DNA of 64,000 nt from Macrostomum hystrix (taxonomy: Eukaryota > Platyhelminthes > Macrostomidae): contig CATNEN010000005.1 of assembly GCA_950097015.1 (NCBI GenBank), positions 4,827,501-4,891,500 on the forward strand, given 5' to 3'. This document shows, piece by piece, positions 36,941-48,690 of the stretch. Every line of letters begins with the position of its first letter. Position 1 is the stretch's first letter. Position numbers and translations under genes: made by a program. Below the pieces are notes generated by a model. The model was not told the origin of the DNA. It made no database searches and saw nothing but the letters and a program-made list of their open reading frames with translations.

Positions 36941-37684
36941 CATTTAGATTGACTTCAATTTTTCTCTTTCAAAGAATCTTACAAAAGCAGATCTTTAACT
37001 TACTCTAGAGGATCTTGAAAATGCTTCAAAGACATTTCGATTTGATCTAAACTACAAATTTGATAAAAGTAAAAAAATTACGCACAAAGAGGCGGTTCAT
37101 GCAAGCAATTAATATTTTAGATGCTTTAACTCAGAAAAATGAACTCATTTTTAAGGACACAAATTCCTTATGTAGCTGATACTTTCTTTTTGCTCCTATA
37201 AGACGAGCCAAATCTATTAGTTCGTTTCAAGCAAGCCCAAGAAAACTGTACCACTTTGTCAAAAAACAGAAATTTTAGAACCATATGGCTTGAAAGATAC
37301 ATTGATGTCTCAGAATCTATCCACGTGTGTCTATGCAATGTCCCAATTGCGTGTCTGTATTTAGCAAACAGACTTTACATGCATAATGCAAACACTGCCA
37401 GCTAAACTAGGCGCCATAATCCCCCCGTCTGGCCTCTGCATCCCTAGCTCAAAGATTGTCCTAGAAGATAAAAACAAGAATAGGCTAGGAACCGCTTTTT
37501 TTTCTTAGAACTCATGTCATGAGTACAGCTCTAACTTCAGCAGTATCATCGCCAGCTATTTAATAGCAGACACACAGCGGCGCTATGTATAATTTCAACA
37601 ATTATTATTTACCCATAGCAACGGCAGTTAGTTACGGACACCCCATTAAAACGGATATATTTATACATGTTTAGAATAAAGAAT
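36941..37684. other. No gene seen
   Basis: AT-rich unique sequence between the trinucleotide array and a SINE. No frame with family resemblance was seen. Confidence 0.5.
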
Positions 37685-38028
37685 TAATAACAGGGCTGCG
37701 GGCAATGGCACATCATTCGGTGACACCAGATCTGCTGCTAGCGAGGAGGCAATTCTTCCGATTACGCTGACTCCTGAGCACACACGCACACAGATACCGT
37801 ACACAGGCACACGCTCACACAGGTGTGTACATCTGCCCTGACTTTCTCATCGTCAGGCAGTGTACACTCTCACTGTGCCTTGGAGGTTGGCCCTCAATGG
37901 CGTAAATTGCACGACAAGCCACCAAGCCTTCTCTACGCGGCTGCGCCCCAAATGAATGTGGCCTCGCCGCGGAATCGAGCTCAGGGACCTTGGTGCGTTA
38001 ACCGCTCTGCCACTCACCCCTCAAAGGG

Positions 38029-38030
<2 letters not shown>
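37685..38030 (-). mobile_element. SINE family 1, best full-length copy
   Basis: On the minus strand it begins with a tRNA-like head near 38028-37965 (GTGGCAGAGCGGTTAACGCA, then CTCGATTCCGCGGCGAGG) and continues through all body blocks to CACCGAATGATGTGCCATTG and CCCGCAGCCCTG at 37693-37720. The tRNA-like start with box A and B positions supports a Pol III-transcribed, tRNA-derived SINE. Confidence 0.88.

Positions 38031-38079
<49 letters not shown>
38028..38079. repeat. (TTAG)n microsatellite
   Basis: About twelve TTAG units next to the head end of the SINE at 37685-38030. Confidence 0.95.
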
Positions 38080-38300
38080 TCTTCGTACAACACCAGTTGT
38101 CTTTCAGGTATATCGTATAGCTATGATATATGTTTCTGATAAAATATCCGATAGCAACGACAGTTATAATTCAGGAAATAATTGTATTCACGAGTAAAAA
38201 TAAAGTTCTAAAAATGCTTCTAATGTACAATGTAACAGCAGCTTCTAATGTACAATGTAACAGCATCTAATGTACAATGTAACAGCAGCGATTAAAATCG

Positions 38301-40334
38301 CTAGACTTTGGCAGTTCGCTTCTTATTTTTTACGAGATGCTTGGGGCGCGTGGCACTCAGTTCGGCCACAACCGCGCCCGACTGCAGCCGGCCCAGCTGA
38401 AGTCCCTGACGAATCGGCCCAGCCAGGCAGCAGAACCAGACGATGAAGGCCAACGGCAGGATCACGCCGATGATGACACTATTAAAGATGCCAGTCCAGA
38501 TAGTCAGGAATCTGCTGGGCACATCGCTGAGATTATCGCGACAATTTCTAGACCGTGATTCGGCGCCGTGGCAACTGTCGCCCTCCTGCCATGGCGGCGG
38601 GCAGAGACAGTGTCGCTGGCTGACTTTGTAGCCCTCCAGTAGGCCCTCCAAACCAACGCGGCACGTTGATCGCTGCCAGTCTGACCAGGAACACCAGGAG
38701 CCGTGGACGCCTTCGAGGCGACGAAAAAATGCGTCTAATAGCTGACAGTTGGAGTCGCAGTGGCCGTTTGGCTGTTGAGACGGGGGAGTAAATAAACAGT
38801 TCTCGACACTCCCACTGAATCAATTTTATGTGCGTGCGTGCAAGGACCACTAAGGTCCTTGGGTGTGTGGTGCGTGGTGCGTGCGTGCGTGCAAGGACCA
38901 CTAAGGTCCTTGGGTGTGTGGTGCGTGGTGCGTGCGTGCGTGCAAGGGCCACTAAGGTCCTTGAGTGTGTGGTGCGTGGTGCGTGGTGCGTGCGTGCGTG
39001 CAAGGACCACTAAGGTCCTTGGGTGTGTGGTGCGTGGTGCGTGCGTGCGTGCAAGGACCACTAAGGTCCTTGGGTGTGTGGTGCGTGGTGCGTGCGTGCG
39101 TGCAAGGACCACTAAGGTCCTTGGGTGTGTGGTGCGTGGTGCGTGCGTGCGTGCAAGGACCACTAAGGTCCTTGGGTGTGTGGTCCGTGGTGCGTGCGTG
39201 CGTGCAAGGACCACTAAGGTCCTTGGGTGCGTGGTGCGTGCAAGGGCCACTAAGGTCCTTGGGTGCGTGGTGCGTGCAAGGGCCACTAAGGTCCTTGGGT
39301 GCGTGGTGCGTGCAAGGGCCACTAAGGTCCTTGGGTGCGTGGTGCGTGCAAGGGCCACTAAGGTCCTTGGGTGCGTGGTGCGTGCAAGGGCCACTAAGGT
39401 CCTTGGGTGCGTGGTGCGTGCGTGCGTGCGTGCAAGGACCACTAAGGTCCTTGGGTGCGTGGTGCGTGGTGCGTGCGTGCGTGCAAGGACCACTAAGGTC
39501 CTTGGGTGCGTGGTGCGTGCAAGGGCCACTAAGGTCCTTGGGTGCGTGGTGCGTGCAAGGGCCACTAAGGTCCTTGGGTGCGTGGTGCGTGCGTGCGTGC
39601 GTGCAAGGACCACTAAGGTCCTTGGGTGCGTGGTGCGTGGTGCGTGGGTGCGTGCAAGGACCACTAAGGTCCTTGGGTGCGTGGTGCGTGGTGCGTGCGT
39701 GCGTGCAAGGACCACTAAGGTCCTTGGGTGTGTGGTGCGTGGTGCGTGCGTGCGTGCAAGGACCACTAAGGTCCTTGGGTGTGTGGTGCGTGGTGCGTGC
39801 GTGCGTGCAAGGACCACTAAGGTCCTTGGGTGCGTGGTGCGTGCGTGCGTGCAAGGACCACTAAGGTCCTTGGGTGCGTGGTGCGTGGTGCGTGCGTGGT
39901 GCGTGCGTGCGTGCAAGGACCACTAGGTCCTTGGGTGCGTGGTGGTGCGTGCGTGTTGCGTGCACAGTTTAGAACTACAATATTTAATTACAGGTCTATT
40001 TCTGTGCACTAATATCAGAACTTAAGCGACGAAAGTAACATACCTTGTCTGTCTTGTCCTGCAGAGTTCCAAAGCTGCAAGTTCTGGTCAGGTAGTTGGT
40101 GAAATTCACATTTGGCGGCAATCGCTTGAACTTCAGACAAACGCAGCGACGGCGCAAGTCGGCCCGACATTTGCCGCCGGAGTCGGTTCGACAGGCCAGC
40201 TCCGTCCATAGGCTCCAGTGGCACACATAGTCAGGATCGGATAGTTCATCTTCGAATTCCATCACTTCGGCATCGTTGGTGGACAATGCGACAGAGAAAA
40301 ACAGGCCTGGTAGAAGCGCCATAAAGACATTCAT
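38301..40334 (-). CDS. Small type I membrane protein with two thrombospondin type-1-like modules
   Basis: Two exons, both phase 0 at the junction: 40044..40334 and 38301..38771, giving 253 residues. A hydrophobic signal peptide (about 1-18, MALLPGLFFSVALS) is followed by an acidic stretch. The first Cys-rich module begins CHWSLWTELACR (38-49), the second GSWCSWSDWQRSTC (121-134); the W..W spacing and paired Cys are typical of TSR modules, although the canonical CSxTCG part is altered. An N-glycosylation site NFT lies at 78-80. A single membrane helix (about 188-212, FNSVIIGVILPLAFIVWFC) is followed by a basic cytoplasmic tail ending KNKKRTAKV. It is probably a cell-surface or secretory-pathway protein that binds through its ectodomain. 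An in-frame ATG at 40397 would add 21 residues; the 40334 start is preferred because it places the signal peptide at the N-terminus. No named orthologue was recognised. Confidence 0.8.
38835..39962. repeat. Hairpin-forming minisatellite in the TSR-protein intron
   Basis: About 25 units of 34-50 bp, each with the inverted repeat AAGGACC-ACTAA-GGTCCTT (or its AAGGGCC variant with one mismatch) followed by GGGTGCGTGGTGCGTGCG of variable length. It almost fills the single intron. All six frames are open for hundreds of codons, so the frames are uninformative. Confidence 0.96.
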
Positions 40335-40944
40335 TGTAGTAATGGCGTTCAATGTTGCTAACCAAAAATTGAGTACCCTTGGTAAATAAACAAACAAGAG
40401 TTGTTAACGCTAAACCTTTGCTCGCTCGATTTTATCAAATGTGCAACCGAAGTTGAAATATTTTTAGACAATTCAAAAAATCTGTGGTAGATTCAGCTCA
40501 ATATAGTCTATGGCCAAAACCATATCTACAAGAGGCACGAAGGTTCCCCTAGAAACTTCGAAACATACGTTGCTAATCACACTTATAATAGCCGTAGGAC
40601 TTCAAACGCCCATCAAAAAATCTATTGACGCCGGTAGGGTTCTTGTAAGTCACAATCATTCTCTTTTTTATTCCACAGCAATGGCACTTCTCAACTCTCC
40701 TGCTCCTTGATTCACTATTTCGTCTCTCTAGACCAACCACTGCTAGGCCAGATTACATACGCAAATTAAGGCTTTTGACAGGTCATGTGAAAACGTCACT
40801 TTTAATAGTCTTTATATACCATGTATATTTAGTTCACATTGTAACTAGAAACTATATTCTTTACTAATAGACTAGAAAATTGAAAATTTAACTAAACTAA
40901 TTATTTAAAATCATTCTTACGAGTTCAGAAGGCCTGCAGGAACA
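40335..40944. other. 5' flank of the TSR-protein gene; no gene seen
   Basis: AT-rich. A 66-codon plus-strand frame (40510-40710) shows no family resemblance. No promoter element could be assigned. Confidence 0.45.
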
Positions 40945-41172
40945 GGCACAATATTTGGTGACACTAGACCCGCAGCCAGCAAGGAGGCAATTCTGCACAT
41001 TTCGCTGACTCCTGAGCACACCCACACAGGTGTGTGCATCTGCCCTCAAGGGCGTAAATTGCACGACAAGCCACCAAGCCTTCTCTCCGCTGCTGCGCCC
41101 CAAATGAATGTGGCCTCGCCGCGGAATCGAGCTCAGGGACACATTTGACCGCTCAGCCACTCACCCCTCAAT
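40945..41172 (-). mobile_element. SINE family 1, internally deleted
   Basis: Minus-strand copy lacking the central GTGTACACTG part: CATCTGCCCT joins directly to CAAGGGCGTAAATTGCACGA. The head CTCGCCGCGGAATCGAGCTC and the tail portion GGTGACACTAGACCCGCAGC are present. Confidence 0.82.
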
Positions 41173-41824
41173 AATGCACCTCAGACAAAGCTAATAAGAA
41201 ATGCTGCTTGAGGATTAGAATTGTCACTGGGATTTAGTCTGTGAAGGTGTCGTGTCTGCTTGAACTGAATAAATAAATATTTCATTACCTTCTATGAGGA
41301 CATGTTGCCTAGTGGGTCGTAGATTAATTATCCCCTAATCTTGTGCGTTCGATTAACAACGTCTTGAAAAAACCTGATGTATATCCCTTCCGTTAGACTA
41401 ATGCGTGCAGCTTTTTCTTGGTTTTAAATGTAGCAGCAGCAGCAGCAGCAGCAATCCGATTGCAGATTTAACAAGACCAAAAAGCAGCAGTGGAAGAGAA
41501 AATTTGAGAGAAGGGAGAGACCTCGCCTTGACATATTCTAGCAGCTGTCAATCATTTGAGATCATGCTGGGATGAAGGAGCGGTTGCTAAGATGAAAATC
41601 ATTGTCAGTAATTAACAGCCCCCCAATGGCAGGAAAGCAGCAAGCAGCACAGAGAGTTGGACCAGATAAAGAGAGCAATCGACAACTGATTGATCTTTTG
41701 CATTAGTTCAGAGGCATAGCAGCGATGAAAAATCATGAGAATTAGCGAAAAATGCACCGCAAAATGTACAGCGCGGTGTAGCAATAAGTCTGATCCCCTC
41801 TAAGAACAAACTCATCCTATTGAT
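41173..41824. other. No gene seen
   Basis: Contains a short (GCA)n run near 41430-41455. Nothing else was recognised. Confidence 0.5.
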
Positions 41825-44800
41825 AGTTTGATATTGGGATCAGAATCTCATTTATAGTTTAGACTTTAGCTTGAGATTAGATCCTATTGGTAGTTTGAGA
41901 TCGGGATTAGAATCCCATTGGTAGCTTGAGATTAGGATTAGAATCCCATTGGTAGCTTGAGATCGGGATTAAAATCCCATTGGTAGCTTAAGATCGGGAT
42001 TAGAATCCCATTGGTAGCTTGAGATCGGGATTAGAATCCCATTGGTAACTTGAGATCGGGATTAGAATCCCATTGTTAGCTTGAGATTATGATTAGAATC
42101 CCATTGGTAGCTTGAGATCGGGATTAGAATCCCATTGGTAGCTTGAGATTGGGATTAGAATCCCATTGGTAGCTTGAGATTGGGATTAGAATCCCATTGG
42201 TAGCTTGAGATTGGGATTAGAATCCCTTTGGTAGCTTGAGATTGGGATTAGAATCCCATTGGTAGCTCGAGATTGGGATTAAAATCCCATTGGTAGCTTG
42301 AGATCGGGATTAAAATCCCATTGGTAGCTTAAGATCGGGATTAGAATCCCATTGGTAACTTGAGATCGGGATTAGAATCCCATTGTTAGCTTGAGATTAG
42401 GATTAGAATCCCATTGGTAGCTTGAGATCGGGATTAGAATCCCATTGGTAGCTTGAGATTGGGATTAGAATCCCATTGGTAGCTTGAGATTGGGATTAGA
42501 ATCCCATTGGTAGCTTGAGATTGGGATTAGAATCCCATTGATAGCTTGAGATCGGGATTAGAATCCCATTGGTAGCTTGAGATCGGGATTAGAATCCCAT
42601 TGGTAGCTTGAGATTGGGATTAGAATCCCATTGGTAGCTTGAGATTGGGATTAGAATCCCATTGGTAGCTCGAGATTGGGATTAAAATCCCATTGGTAGC
42701 TTGAGATCGGGATTAAAATCCCATTGGTAGCTTAAGATCGGGATTAGAATCCCATTGGTAGCTTGAGATCGGGATTAGAATCCCATTGGTAGCTTGAGAT
42801 TGGGATTAGAATCCCATTGGTAGCTTGAGATTGGGATTAGAATCCCATTGGTAGCTTGAGATTGGGATTAGAATCCCTTTGGTAGCTTGAGATTGGGATT
42901 AGAATCCCATTGGTAGCTCGAGATTGGGATTAAAATCCCATTGGTAGCTTGAGATCGGGATTAAAATCCCATTGGTAGCTTAAGATCGGGATTAGAATCC
43001 CATTGGTAGCTTGAGATCGGGATTAGAATCCCATTGGTAACTTGAGATCGGGATTAGAATCCCATTGGTAGCTTGAGATTAGGATTAGAATCCCATTGGT
43101 AGCTTGAGATCGGGATTAAAATCCCATTGGTAGCTTGAGATTGGGATTAGAATCCCTTTGGTAGCTTGAGATTGGGATTAGAATCCCATTGGTAGCTCGA
43201 GATTGGGATTAAAATCCCATTGGTAGCTTGAGATCGGGATTAAAATCCCATTGGTAGCTTAAGATCGGGATTAGAATCCCATTGGTAACTTGAGATCGGG
43301 ATTAGAATCCCATTGTTAGCTTGAGATTAGGATTAGAATCCCATTGGTAGCTTGAGATCGGGATTAGAATCCCATTGGTAGCTTGAGATTGGGATTAGAA
43401 TCCCATTGGTAGCTTGAGATTGGGATTAGAATCCCATTGGTAGCTTGAGATTGGGATTAGAATCCCATTGATAGCTTGAGATCGGGATTAGAATCCCATT
43501 GGTAGCTTGAGATCGGGATTAGAATCCCATTGGTAGCTTGAGATTGGGATTAGAATCCCATTGGTAGCTTGAGATTGGGATTAGAATCCCATTGGTAGCT
43601 CGAGATTGGGATTAAAATCCCATTGGTAGCTTGAGATCGGGATTAAAATCCCATTGGTAGCTTAAGATCGGGATTAGAATCCCATTGGTAGCTTGAGATC
43701 GGGATTAGAATCCCATTGGTAGCTTGAGATTGGGATTAGAATCCCATTGGTAGCTTGAGATTGGGATTAGAATCCCATTGGTAGCTTGAGATTGGGATTA
43801 GAATCCCTTTGGTAGCTTGAGATTGGGATTAGAATCCCATTGGTAGCTCGAGATTGGGATTAAAATCCCATTGGTAGCTTGAGATCGGGATTAAAATCCC
43901 ATTGGAAGCTTAAGATCGGGATTAGAATCCCATTGGTAGCTTGAGATCGGGATTAGAATCCCATTGGTAACTTGAGATCGGGATTAGAATCCCATTGTTA
44001 GCTTGAGATTAGGATTAGAATCCCATTGGTAGCTTGAGATCGGGATTAGAATCCCATTGGTAGCTTGAGATTGGGATTAGAATCCCATTGGTAGCTTGAG
44101 ATTGGGATTAGAATCCCATTGGTAGCTTGAGATTGGGATTAGAATCCCATTGATAGCTTGAGATCGGGATTAGAATCCCATTGGTAGCTTGAGATTGGGA
44201 TTAGAATCCCATTGATAGCTTGAGATCGGGATTAGAATCCCATTGGTAGCTTGAGATCGGGATTAGAATCCCATTGGTAGCTTGAGATTGGGATTAGAAT
44301 CCCATTGGTAGCTTGAGATTGGGATTAGAATCCCATTGGTAGCTCGAGATTGGGATTAAAATCCCATTGGTAGCTTGAGATCGGGATTAAAATCCCATTG
44401 GTAGCTTAAGATCGGGATTAGAATCCCATTGGTAGCTTGAGATCGGGATTAGAATCCCATTGGTAACTTGAGATCGGGATTAGAATCCCATTGTTAGCTT
44501 GAGATTAGGATTAGAATCCCATTGGTAGCTTGAGATCGGGATTAGAATCCCATTGGTAGCTTGAGATTGGGATTAGAATCCCATTGGTAGCTTGAGATTG
44601 GGATTAGAATCCCATTGGTAGCTTGAGATTGGGATTAGAATCCCTTTGGTAACTTGAGATCGGGATTAGAATCCCATTGTTAGCTTGAGATTAGGATTAG
44701 AATCCCATTGGTAGCTTGAGATCGGGATTAGAATCCCATTGGTAGCTTGAGATTGGGATTAGAATCCCATTGGTAGCTTGAGATTGGGATTAGAATCCCA

Positions 44801-44985
44801 TTGGTAGCTTGAGATTGGGATTAGAATCCCATTGATAGCTTGAGATCGGGATTAGAATCCCATTGGTAGCTTGAGATTGGGATTAGAATCCCATTGATAG
44901 CTTGAGATCGGGATTAGAATCCCATTGGTAGCTTGAGATCGGGATTATAATCCCATTGGTAGCTTGAGATCGGGATTAGAATCCC
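41825..44985. repeat. 31-bp minisatellite with palindromic core (GGGATTAGAATCCCATTGGT)
   Basis: About 100 units of 31 bp: GGGATTAGAATCCCATTGGT plus AGCTTGAGATC or AGATT. The core GGGATTAGAATCCC is a near-perfect 14-bp inverted repeat. Variant units (TTAGC, CTCGAG, TTAAG, AATCCCTTTG) recur in the same order, showing larger copied blocks. Confidence 0.96.
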
Positions 44986-46448
44986 ATTTTCAGTTGATAG
45001 AGATTGGGATCAGAATTATATTTTCAGTTGATAGAGATTGGGATCAGAATCCCATTTTCAGTTGATAGAGATTGGGATCAGAATCCTATTTTTAGTTGAT
45101 AGAGATTGGGATCAGAATTCTATTTTCAGTTGATAAAGATTGGGATCAGAATTCTATTTTCAGTTGATAAAGATTGGGATCAGAATCCCATTTTCAGTTG
45201 ATAAAGATTGGGATCAGAATTCTATTTTCAGTTGATAGAGATTGGGATCAAAATCCCATTTTCAGTTGATAGAGATTGGGATCAGAATCCCATTTTCAGT
45301 TGATAGAGATTGGGATTAGAATCCCATTTTCAGTTGATAGAGATTGGGATCAGAATCCTATTTTCAGTTGATAGAGATTGGGATCAGAATCCTATTTTCA
45401 GTTGATAGAGATTGGGATCAAAATCCCATTTTCAGTTGATAGAGATTGGGATCAGAATCCCATTTTCAGTTGATAGAGATTGGGATTAGAATCCCATTTT
45501 CAGTTGATAGAGATTGGGATCAGAATCACATTTTCAGTTGATAGAGATTGGGATCAAAATCCCATTTTCAGTTGATAGAGATTGGGATCAAAATCCCATT
45601 TTCAGTTGATAGAGATTGGGATCAGAATCCCATTTTCAGTTGATAGAGATTGGGATTAGAATCCCATTTTCAGTTGATAGAGATTGGGATCAGAATCTCA
45701 TTTTCAGTTGATAGAGATTGGGATCAGAATTCTATTTTCAGTTGATAGAGATTGGGATCAAAATCCCATTTTCAGTTGATAGAGATTGGGATCAGAATTC
45801 TATTTTCAGTTGATAGAGATTGGGATCAGAATCACATTTTCAGTTGATAGAGATTGGGATCAGAATCACATTTTCAGTTGATAGAGATTGGGATCAGAAT
45901 CCTATTTTCAGTTGATAGAGATTGGGATCAGAATTCTATTTTCAGTTGATAGAGATTGGGATCAAAATCCCATTTTCAGTTGATAGAGATTGGGATCAGA
46001 ATCTCATTTTCAGTTGATAGAGATTGGGATCAGAATCCTATTTTCAGTTGATAGAGATTGGGATCAGAATCCTATTTTCAGTTGATAGAGATTGGGATCA
46101 GAATCTCATTTTCAGTTGATAGAGATTGGGATCAAAATCCCATTTTCAGTTGATAGAGATTGGGATCAGAATCTCATTTTCAGTTGATAGAGATTGGGAT
46201 CAGAATCCTATTTTCAGTTGATAGAGATTGGGATCAGAATCCTATTTTCAGTTGATAGAGATTGGGATCAGAATCTCATTTTCAGTTGATAGAGATTGGG
46301 ATCAAAATCCCATTTTCAGTTGATAGAGATTGGGATCAGAATTCTATTTTCAGTTGATAGAGATTGGGATCAGAATCCTATTTTCAGTTGATAGAGATTG
46401 GGATCAGAATCCTATTTTCAGTTGATAGAGATTGGGATCAAAATCCCA
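44986..46448. repeat. 34-bp minisatellite sharing the palindromic core
   Basis: About 43 units of 34 bp, GGGATCAGAATCCCATTTTC plus AGTTGATAGAGATT. It follows the 31-bp array without a gap and keeps the GGGATYAGAATCCCA core, so one array probably arose from the other. Confidence 0.95.
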
Positions 46449-47090
46449 AGTGCATACGATACTATCAAGGCCATTATTAAGTTGGAGCGCTGAGTCCTGA
46501 GAGGAGCCGAGCGAGTCAAAAATCCATCAGGATATCAATGAAGCTAGGCTATTGTGGGGTTTTAGAAAGTAAATTGTGGCTAAGCCTACTTAGTCATAAT
46601 TAGACCGAGCTATCAATCAATATCCTGGATACCAAGCGAAGTGAGTTGAATATATTTTACAGAAACAGTCACGGGGAGTCGCTGCACATTCAATGACCTA
46701 TACCCGCCAACCTACCGCGCTTAAACCAACAACAATTTTATCTGGAGACGGTTGAGGATAAATTGGAAACACTAATTTTCTGACCCAGCTGAGAGCCAGA
46801 GTCTATAGCTAGTTTAAAAAATTGTTTTTTTCGCTACTTAACGAACAAACCGCAGTTTAGCATATTTTTGCATCTGTTCAAATATTAAATAGAAAAGAAA
46901 GATTAAAAAATGTGACAAACACTTCCGAGTCTTAGATTTGGGTTATGGCGTAAAAAAACCAGAAACTTTGCTCGCTGCTCGCTTCAAAATTAAAAGGTAA
47001 ATGAAGGCAAACACCAACATGTAGTTGCTTGCTCATCTTCAGGGCTTTAACAACTAGCGGAGAGTCACACGCAGCCAAATATATTTAGAT
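46449..47090. other. No gene seen
   Basis: Unique AT-rich sequence ending at the 8-bp target duplication ATTTAGAT of the next element. No supported frame. Confidence 0.5.
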
Positions 47091-47638
47091 CAGGGGTCGG
47101 CAAACTTATTGGCTAGCGGGCCAAAGAGAGAAACTTAAAGACCACAGCGGGCCGCAGACTTTAGAAATATGAGCCAGGGGAGAGATGAGACAGGGGAGAG
47201 ATGAGACACGGGAGAGATGAGACGGCGGGAGAGATGAGACAGGGGAGAGATGAGACAGGGGAGAGATGAGACACGGGAGAGATGAGACACGGGAGAGATG
47301 AGACAGGGGAGAGATGAGACGGCGGGAGAGATGAGACAGGGGAGAGATGAGACAGGGGAGAGATGAGACACGGGAGAGATGAGACACGGGAGAGATGAGA
47401 CAGGGGAGAGATGAGACAGGGGAGAGATGAGACAGGGGAGAGATGAGACAGGGGAGAGATGAGACACGGGAGAGATGAGACGGCGGGAGAGATGAGACAG
47501 GGGAGAGATAAGACAGGGGAGAGATGAGATAGGGGAGAGATGAGACAGGATACTGTAGGTGTTGGAAGGGGCAACGGGCCGGATTTGGGAGCTTCGAGGG
47601 CCACAACTGGCCCGCGGGCCGAAGTTTGCCGAGCCCTG
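47091..47638. mobile_element. Second non-autonomous hAT-type element with internal minisatellite
   Basis: 548 bp. Ends CAGGGGTCGGCAAACTTATT and, inverted, AAGTTTGCCGAGCCCTG, flanked by the 8-bp duplication ATTTAGAT (47083-47090, 47639-47646). The interior holds an array of GAGAGATGAGACAGGG-type 17-18-bp units from about 47170 to 47545, longer and more regular than in the 2521-2907 copy. Both copies share the GCAACGGGCCGGATTTGGGA block near the right end. Confidence 0.92.
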
Positions 47639-47697
47639 ATTTAGATGAACAAAAATCAAAATGAGGAGAGAGTGACACGAGTAGAACGCAACGCACA

Positions 47698-48045
47698 CTA
47701 AAACACTTTGAGCTGGCGGCACGCACCTCCCATGGCAAGTTGAGTATTAAGGGATGGCTTCTGCATTTTGATGTACATAGCCTCTAAAATGCTGAGTTTG
47801 AAATCATTTTTGCAGGTATCGATCAATTTAAACCTTTCAGAGGGCTCCCTATTGCAGCAGCTGTTACACGTGAGAAGATGCTCGTGAATAGCAGAGTTTT
47901 TCATCCAATGCTCCCTCACTCTCGTGTACAGGTAACGTTTAGTTTTTCCTATGTAGGAAATGCTCTGATCCTCAGAGCAATGAAATTTATACACAACACC
48001 TGCTGCGAGAGGACGAGGGGCACGGGATTTCAGTCTGCTGACGAA
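47698..48045 (-). mobile_element. Penelope-like retroelement remnant: GIY-YIG endonuclease domain
   Basis: A minus-strand frame of about 115 codons ends in a stop at 47698. It contains VVYKFHC, then SYIGKTKRYLYTRVREHW, SAIHEHLLTC and LEAMYIKMQKPSLNTQL, the conserved order of the GIY-YIG domain found at the C-terminus of Penelope-like elements (YIGKT, R, EH, and the Glu in EAxYI). The upstream part continues in the same frame to about 48045 without an ATG (FVSRLKSRAPR). No reverse transcriptase is seen upstream, where a minisatellite begins, so this is a 5'-truncated copy. The domain itself shows no break. Confidence 0.85.
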
Positions 48046-48074
48046 CCTGGAAATTTTACATCAAATCGCAAGAA

Positions 48075-48690
48075 TACTACTAATCTAATCAGGGATTTGG
48101 GATTTATATTCATGAGAATGAATCTGGGATTTGGGATTTATATTCTTGGGCCTGAATAGGGGATTTGGTGTTTCTATTCTTGGGACTGAATCTGGGATTT
48201 GGGATTTATATTCTTGGGCCTGAATAGGGGATTTGGTATTTCTATTCTTGGGACTGAATTTGGGATTTGGGATTTATATTCATTAGAATGAATCTGGGAT
48301 TTGGGATTTATATTCTTGGTACTGAATATGGGATTTGGGATTTATATTCTTGGGCCTGAGTAAGTAGGGGATTTGGTATTTCTATTCTTGGGACTGAATT
48401 TGGGATTTGGGATTTATATTCTTGGGACTGAATTTGGGATTTGGGATTTATATTCTTGGGACTGAATTTGGGATTTGGGATTTATATTCTTGGAACTGAA
48501 TTTGGGATTTGGGATTTATATTCTTGGGACTGAATTTGGGATTTGGGATTTATATTCTTGGGCCTGAATAGGGGATTTGGTATTTCTATTCTTGGGACTG
48601 AATCTGGGATTTGGGATTTATATTCATGAGAATGAATCTGGGATTTGGGATTTATATTCTTGGGACTGAATCTAGGATTTAGGATTTTAA
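48075..48690. repeat. Minisatellite (GGGATTTGGGATTTATATTC)
   Basis: Units of about 34 bp, GGGATTTGGGATTTATATTC plus TTGGGACTGAATCT, with shorter GGATTTGGTATTTCTATTC variants. It directly follows the 5' truncation of the Penelope fragment. Confidence 0.92.

Noticed and set aside
38735-39926. Frames of up to 393 codons on both strands in the hairpin array
   Set aside because: Open frames in several phases on both strands are a property of the GC-rich repeat, which sits in a well-supported intron.
47106-47738. 210-codon minus-strand frame ending in SLPCLISPVSHLS-type repeats
   Set aside because: It is the internal minisatellite of a hAT element read in frame, running across the element edge.
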